Of a stretch of 64,000 nucleotides of DNA, positions 58,980 to 64,000 are shown piece by piece. The notes beneath the pieces are model-generated. The model saw nothing but the letters and a program-made list of their open reading frames with translations, was not told the DNA's origin and ran no database searches. This DNA is from Streptomyces microflavus (GTDB lineage Bacteria > Actinomycetota > Actinomycetes > Streptomycetales > Streptomycetaceae), in NCBI RefSeq assembly GCF_014650075.1, contig NZ_BMUG01000016.1, positions 62,001 to 126,000 on the forward strand, in the 5' to 3' direction. Each line of letters starts with the position of its first letter. Position 1 is the first letter of the stretch. The position numbers and the translations under genes were made by a program.

Positions 58980-59746
58980 TGCACCTGACCCGCTTCCGCC
59001 TGAACACCGCACGCCCCGGCGCCCGCCGCCTCCTCGCCTCCCCCCAGTCCCTGCACGCCGCGGTCATGGCCTCCTTCCCTCACCTCCTGCCCACCGACAC
59101 CACCACCGAAGGGGCCCGCGTGCTGTGGCGCCTCGACCACAACGCACGCGCCGAAGTGCTCCTCTACATCGTCAGCCCCGACCTCCCCGACCTCACCCAC
59201 CTCGTCGAACAGGCCGGCTGGCCCGCCGCCCACACCCCACAAACCCCCGGCTGGCACACCCGCCCCTACACGCCCTTCCTCGACCGGATCACCCAGGGCG
59301 ACACCTACGCCTTCCGCCTCACCGCCAACCCCGTCCACCACATCCGGCGCAAGGACGGCGAACCCACCAAAGCCACCGCCCACGTCACCCCCACCCACCA
59401 GATGGGCTGGCTCCTGAACCCCGAGAGACAAGAACGAGCCGGCTTCCGCATCAACGACAAACCCCACGACCAGCGACTCCTGCCCGCCGGACTCACCCAC
59501 CAGCGCCGCCCCCACCACGGCGACCTCCACACCCTCACCGTCCGCGACGAACGCACCCTCACCTTCGCGAAGAACCGCGACACCCCATCAGCACGCCACC
59601 AGGTAAAGGTCGTCACCGTCACCTACGACGGCCACCTCACCGTCACCGATCCACAAGCACTGCGCCGCACCCTGACCCAGGGCATCGGCCGCGCCAAGGC
59701 CTACGGCTGCGGACTCATGACCCTCGCACCCCTGCCCGCCGGCTGA
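58979..59746 (+). CDS. casE: crRNA-processing endonuclease Cas6e (CasE)
   Basis: A 255-residue double-ferredoxin RAMP protein. His26 in SLHAAVMASFP is at the position of the catalytic histidine of Thermus Cse3, and the C-terminal GIGRAKAYGCGLMTLAP is the glycine-rich RNA-binding loop. It cuts pre-crRNA at the base of the repeat hairpin (CCCCGCG..CGCGGGG), leaving an ATGGTCCC 5' handle. ATG at 58979 overlaps the stop of casD. Confidence 0.95.
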   Translation: MHLTRFRLNTARPGARRLLASPQSLHAAVMASFPHLLPTDTTTEGARVLWRLDHNARAEVLLYIVSPDLPDLTHLVEQAGWPAAHTPQTPGWHTRPYTPFLDRITQGDTYAFRLTANPVHHIRRKDGEPTKATAHVTPTHQMGWLLNPERQERAGFRINDKPHDQRLLPAGLTHQRRPHHGDLHTLTVRDERTLTFAKNRDTPSARHQVKVVTVTYDGHLTVTDPQALRRTLTQGIGRAKAYGCGLMTLAPLPAG

Positions 59747-59750
59747 AGCC

Positions 59751-60716
59751 ATGACCACCGTCGGCAAACGCCCCGCCCTCACGCCCCGGCACCTCACCCG
59801 CACCACGGAACGCCTCTCCTTCATCTACCTGGAGCGGTGCACCATCCACCGGGACGCCAACGCCATCACCGCGGAGGACGCCGAGGGGACCACCCACATC
59901 CCCTCCGCCACCATCGGCACCCTCCTCCTGGGACCCGGCACCCGCATCACCCACCAGGCGATGAGCGTCCTCGGAGAAACAGGAGCCTGCGTCGCCTGGG
60001 TCGGCGAACACGGCGTCCGCTACTACGCCGGAGGACGCGCCCTCAGCCGATCCGCAGCCCTCCTCGAAGCACAGGCCACCCAGTGGGCCAACGTCCGCAG
60101 CCGCATCGCCGTCGCACGGGCCATGTACCGCCTGCGGTTCCCCGACGAAGACCCGGCCGGCCTCACCCGCCACGAACTGCTCGGCAGAGAAGGCACACGG
60201 GTACGGAACTGCTACCGCGCCCAGGCCGCCCGCACCGGCCTGCCCTGGAACGGACGCCACTACACCCCCGGTGACTTCACCAGCGGCGACCCCGTCAACC
60301 AGGCGATCACCGCCGCCGCACAGTGCATGTACGGAGTCGCGCACGCCGTCGTCGCCTCACTCGGATGCAGCCCCGGCCTCGGCTTCGTCCACTCCGGACA
60401 CGAGCTCTCCTTCGTCCTGGACATCGCCGACCTCTACAAAACCGACATCGGTATCCCCCTCGCCTTCGACGTCGCGGCCGAAAGTGAAGAAGACATCGGA
60501 TCACGCACCCGCCGAGCCCTCCGGGACAGGATCAACGAGACCAGACTCCTCGAGCGCTGCGTCAGAGACATCAAGGACCTGCTCCTGCCTGACAACCCGG
60601 AGCATGCGAGCGAACCAGCGGAGAACACTGACCGAGTAACGCTCCAGAGCGACAGAGGCCTGAACGTCTCCTCGGGAGTGAACTACGGAACCGAAGACGA
60701 GGCGGCAATCTGGTGA
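59751..60716 (+). CDS. cas1: Integrase Cas1 (type I-E)
   Basis: A 321-residue protein. It has LSFIYLERCTIHRDANAI at the N-terminal beta domain, and GLGFVHSGHELSFVLDIADLYKTDIGIPLAFD, which carries the catalytic His and Asp residues; the catalytic Glu lies upstream in the helical domain. With Cas2 it integrates spacers at the leader end. ATG at 59751 lies 4 bp after the casE stop. The C-terminal ~35 residues (SEPAENTDRVTLQSDRGLN) are beyond the core fold. Confidence 0.94.
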   Translation: MTTVGKRPALTPRHLTRTTERLSFIYLERCTIHRDANAITAEDAEGTTHIPSATIGTLLLGPGTRITHQAMSVLGETGACVAWVGEHGVRYYAGGRALSRSAALLEAQATQWANVRSRIAVARAMYRLRFPDEDPAGLTRHELLGREGTRVRNCYRAQAARTGLPWNGRHYTPGDFTSGDPVNQAITAAAQCMYGVAHAVVASLGCSPGLGFVHSGHELSFVLDIADLYKTDIGIPLAFDVAAESEEDIGSRTRRALRDRINETRLLERCVRDIKDLLLPDNPEHASEPAENTDRVTLQSDRGLNVSSGVNYGTEDEAAIW

Positions 60717-61063
60717 CCGTTATCGTCCTCACCAACTGCCCGCCCGGCCTCCGGGGCTTCCTCACACGATGGCTCCTGGAAATCTCCGCCGGCGTGTTCA
60801 TAGGCAACCCCTCGTCCCGCATCCGAGACGTGCTCTGGGACGAAGTCCAGCAGTACGCCGGACAAGGCCGCGCGCTCCTCGCCCACACGACCAACAACGA
60901 GCAGGGCTTCACCTTCCGCACCCACGACCACACCTGGCACCCAACCGACCACGAAGGCCTCACTCTGATCCAGCGCCCCCATACCACTACGAGCTCAACT
61001 AGCAGCACTGCGAAGCCGGGGTGGAGCGCGGCGTCCAAGCGGCGCCGCTTCGGAAGAAGATAG
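60713..61063 (+). CDS. cas2: Cas2 (type I-E)
   Basis: A 116-residue protein. TVIVLTNCPPGLRGFLTRWLLEISAGVFIGNPSSRIRDVLWDEV is the type I-E Cas2 ferredoxin-like core, and the tail from ~90 is basic (KRRRFGRR). It bridges two Cas1 dimers in the integration complex. GTG at 60713 overlaps the cas1 stop. The leader of array E begins immediately downstream. Confidence 0.94.
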   Translation: MTVIVLTNCPPGLRGFLTRWLLEISAGVFIGNPSSRIRDVLWDEVQQYAGQGRALLAHTTNNEQGFTFRTHDHTWHPTDHEGLTLIQRPHTTTSSTSSTAKPGWSAASKRRRFGRR

Positions 61064-61146
61064 AAGACTAAATGTCTCATCTGTCGGAATCGATGAAAGT
61101 ACTCGAGAATCCGCTGTTCGCGAGATAAACCCGCAGGTCAACGAGT
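61064..61146 (+). promoter_or_regulatory. CRISPR leader E
   Basis: ATCGATGAAAGTACTCGAGA and CCCGCAGGTCAACGAGT are the inverse of the leader blocks found on the left side. The leader is short (83 bp) between the cas2 stop and the first repeat. Confidence 0.8.
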
Positions 61147-63249
61147 CTGCTCCCCGCGCCCGCGGGGATGGTCCCCGGTTCCCAGATGGAGAACCGCTCC
61201 ACCTTCTCTGCTCCCCGCGCCCGCGGGGATGGTCCCGACGTCGTCGCCTGACCCGCGCCCCGCGCAGGCTGCTCCCCGCGCCCGCGGGGATGGTCCCGAG
61301 CTGTACGCCGAGAAGAACCAGGTGGGTTTCTGCTCCCCGCGCCCGCGGGGATGGTCCCAAGGGATTCACCTTCGAGAAGGGTGCATGAAACTGCTCCCCG
61401 CGCCCGCGGGGATGGTCCCCTCGGAAACAGCAAGGCGGCGAATGACGCCCTCTGCTCCCCGCGCCCGCGGGGATGGTCCCCGGTGCTGGTGGTCCTCGAC
61501 CCGCTCACAGCCCTGCTCCCCGCGCCCGCGGGGATGGTCCCTATGGGTAAGTTCTACTCATGCACCAACCCCCCTGCTCCCCGCGCCCGCGGGGATGGTC
61601 CCTGCACGCTTGCGCCCGCAAGCAGCGCGGTGATCTGCTCCCCGCGCCCGCGGGGATGGTCCCTCCTCGCGCAAGGCCTCCATCCGCCTGGTGGCCTGCT
61701 CCCCGCGCCCGCGGGGATGGTCCTCCAGTGGTCGCCGCTTGCCTTGGTATTGCATCCTGCTCCCCGCGCCCGCGGGGATGGTCCCCCGGCCGGCCGGCCG
61801 CGGGCTCGTTCGCGGTGCTGCTCCCCGCGCCCGCGGGGATGGTCCCACCCGCCTCGACCCGAGGGGCAGGCGGGTGTGCTGCTCCCCGCGCCCGCGGGGA
61901 TGGTCCCTACGAGTTCTGGACGCTCCAGGGCCAGGACGCCTGCTCCCCGCGCCCGCGGGGATGGTCCCTCAGCCACGCCATCGAGTGCAACAGCATCAGT
62001 CTGCTCCCCGCGCCCGCGGGGATGGTCCCCCGTCCGGGATCGGGCAGTGCGCCTCGATCCACTGCTCCCCGCGCCCGCGGGGATGGTCCCCAGCTGGGCA
62101 GACTCCGCCGGCCGCACCTGGACTGCTCCCCGCGCCCGCGGGGATGGTCCCGACAAGTAGAAGCCAGAGCGAGGTCGATGTCACTGCTCCCCGCGCCCGC
62201 GGGGATGGTCCCGCTTCGCGCCCCGGCTGGGGTGGGGCGGTCGGCTGCTCCCCGCGCCCGCGGGGATGGTCCCCACTGGTCGCCGTCCTTGTCGCGGTAG
62301 GTGTCCTGCTCCCCGCGCCCGCGGGGATGGTCCCCACGCGACCATCGGCCCCGACCGGCTCGGATGCTGCTCCCCGCGTCCGCGGGGATGGTCCCGTCCC
62401 GCTCGAGATCACCGCGACCACCGAGGTCTGCTCCCCGCGCCCGCGGGGATGGTCCTCTTCCAGGTGACGCGGAAGTTGAGGAGCCAGTCTGCTCCCCGCG
62501 CCCGCGGGGATGGTCCCGACGACCACCTGACCCTCCCCGTCACGGCCGGCTGCTCCCCGTGCCCGCGGGGATGGTCCCTCGCCCATGCTGCCGTCGGTCG
62601 TGGTGACGGCCTGCTCCCCGCGCCCGCGGGGATGGTCCCGTGCGAGGCCTGATTGTAGGCGTGGCTGGAAACTGCTCCCCGCGCCCGCGGGGATGGTCCC
62701 GTCTGGGACAGGGCGGTGCCGATGCAGGCGGTCTGCTCCCCGCGCCCGCGGGGATGGTCCCCCCACTCCGGGTCTGGTCAGCACCGCGCCCGGCTGCTCC
62801 CCGCGCCCGCGGGGATGGTCCCATGAGCCCCAGCAGCCGCGACGCCCATGCTCTCTGCTCCCCGCGCCCGCGGGGATGGTCCCCACGCGGACAGCCGGAG
62901 GCTGACCCGGGCGCGCTGCTCCCCGCGCCCGCGGGGATGGTCCCACCGTGAACCTCGCCGGCGGATGGTGGACGGGCTGCTCCCCGCGCCCGCGGGGATG
63001 GTCCCCATGCCGTGGACGACGCCCGGACGATCGTCAGCTGCTCCCCGCGCCCGCGAGGATGGTCCCGACCCGCGCAGCGACGGCCCGGCGTACGTACCTT
63101 GCTCCCCGTGCCCGCGGGGATGGTCCCGACCGGCTCATCAAGCTGACCGAGTACCGACGCTGCTCCCCGCGCCCGCGGGGATGGTCCCGACGACGGGACA
63201 CGTCTATGCCGACCGGCACGCTGCTCCCAGCGCCCGCGGAGGTGAGCCG
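61147..63249 (+). CRISPR. CRISPR array E (type I-E), 35 repeats, the last a chimera
   Basis: CTGCTCCCCGCGCCCGCGGG plus GATGGTCCC recurs at exact 61-bp steps from 61147 to 63160 (34 repeats), with 34 spacers up to the 35th unit. The unit at 63221 starts CTGCTCCCAGCGCCCGCGG like the others but ends AGGTGAGCCG, the end of the second repeat family. A few old-end units have point changes (CGCGAGGAT, CCGTGCCC). All canonical repeats share the CCC stem core, unlike arrays A-D. New spacers enter at the left, next to leader E. Confidence 0.97.
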
Positions 63250-63281
63250 CCGCGGGGACGATGTGCTCCTGGTGGTGGTCG

Positions 63282-63482
63282 GTGCTCTCCGCTCGAGCGG
63301 AGTTGAGCCGCAGGACGAGATGTCCGGCTACGAGTGGACGTTGCGTTCTCCGCGCGAGCGGAGGTGAGCCGCCCACCGGCGTCAGCGGCAAGGCCCATGA
63401 CGTGTGCTCTCCGCGCAAGTGGAGGTGAGCCCGGCGTCGGTCATGTCCTGCGGCTGACGTGCTCTCCGCACAAGTGGGTCCG
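63282..63482 (+). CRISPR. Remnant of a second CRISPR repeat family (4 degenerate repeats)
   Basis: Repeats of the form GTGCTCTCCGCGCAAGTGGA plus GGTGAGCC begin at 63282, 63343, 63404 and 63459, continuing the 61-bp phase of array E (the last step is 55 bp). They keep a stem (CTCCGCG..CGGAG) and a GTGAGCCG handle, but differ from the array E repeat at most positions. Confidence 0.75.
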
Positions 63483-64000
63483 CCGCGGCTTTCAGCTCGC
63501 CCATGGGGCCCGTAGTTCGCACCTACGGGCGCTGGTGGGAGGCCGAGACCGCGGCCAGCGACACCACGGCGCCGTGTGCACCATCCGCGTGGTTCCCGCG
63601 GGAACGGCGTCCACAGGCAAGCCGTTCCGGTCGGCGTTGTCCTCCCCGGCCGCGTCGGAAATGCCAGCGAATAGACGGGAGTTAATGGTCACCGACGGCT
63701 GCCGCGAGGCGCTCGCCGCTTACTGCGTCACCTTGAGTACTCATCCGGCATTACACCAACGCTGAAGTCGAGGCGGCCGTCGAACGACAGTTCCGTGACC
63801 GGATCGGTAGTGGGGGAGGGCGGCGTGAACGGATTCGTTGACAATTTTCGCGATCTTGAAGGGGCTCGGTGGGGGTGTGCGTCAGGCGTGCGGGGGTGTC
63901 AGGGTTACGCGCCCGCACGCGGCGGATTCAGGTTGGTAGTGGCCTTTGCCCGTTTCCGCTGACCGTTTTTGATCGGCTGAGTGAGTCTTCTGTCGCGGTA
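63483..64000. other. No gene recognised at right edge
   Basis: Short frames without ribosome sites or known domains. The stretch after 63830 is lower in GC (tgacaattttcgcgatcttg) and could be a promoter of a gene outside the window. Confidence 0.4.

Overview
The window is very GC-rich DNA with GTG starts, ATGA/GTGA translational overlaps and gene families typical of Streptomyces (DUF2637/SpdA-like, RRQRL zinc-binding, DUF5999, KorSA-type GntR). FtsK/TraB-like transfer genes, a replication module, a toxin-antitoxin pair and a large CRISPR-Cas locus together suggest a conjugative plasmid or a plasmid-derived integrated element. No tRNA or rRNA gene was seen.

Layout. (1) 1-6.8 kb: an AAA-type kinase gene is split in two by a ~6 kb element. 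The element carries sulfide/persulfide detoxification genes (a CstB-like persulfide dioxygenase-rhodanese, two rhodanese proteins, a TauE-type exporter, DUF302, DUF2243 and CtaG-like membrane proteins) and a CsoR/CstR-family repressor, with matching 14-bp operators at its promoters. (2) 6.8-20.4 kb, minus strand: a conjugation region with many small genes separated by strong hairpins. It holds an FtsK/TraB-type translocase, coiled-coil, Gly/Ser-rich and membrane partners, a DUF2637 (SpdA-like) protein, and a dense field of GTGAGCG repeats that may be the transfer locus. (3) 20.5-26.1 kb: a Cys-repeat protein, a GntR/UTRA repressor, an operon of HTH regulator, cysteine hydrolase and FAD oxidoreductase, and a small XRE regulator. 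(4) 26.1-30.9 kb: five hairpins with an identical TTGGCA loop, then a candidate replication initiator overlapping a DUF721/DciA-like gene whose 3' end is duplicated on the far side of an inserted gene. (5) 30.9-39.5 kb: four CoiA-like (predicted nuclease) proteins, two of them tandem paralogues with duplicated promoters, a membrane protein and a Doc-like toxin-antitoxin pair. (6) 39.9-43.4 kb: an HTH/zinc-ribbon plasmid protein, small membrane and secreted proteins, and a decayed copy of the HTH gene's 3' end that runs straight into a CRISPR array.

(7) 43.4-63.5 kb: a complete type I-E system, cas3-casA-casB-casC-casD-casE-cas1-cas2, flanked by five CRISPR arrays. Four arrays lie on the left, all read on the minus strand, each with its own copy of one conserved leader. 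A GmrSD-type (DUF262/DUF1524) restriction gene sits between two of them. The fifth array lies after cas2 and is read on the plus strand. About 130 repeats are present. At the old ends of two arrays there are remnants of a second, different repeat family, and one repeat is a chimera of the two. The most unusual signals are the serial leader duplications and repeat chimera, the TTGGCA hairpin series, the transposase-less sulfur element with its operators, and the repeat field that continues into the SpdA-like gene.
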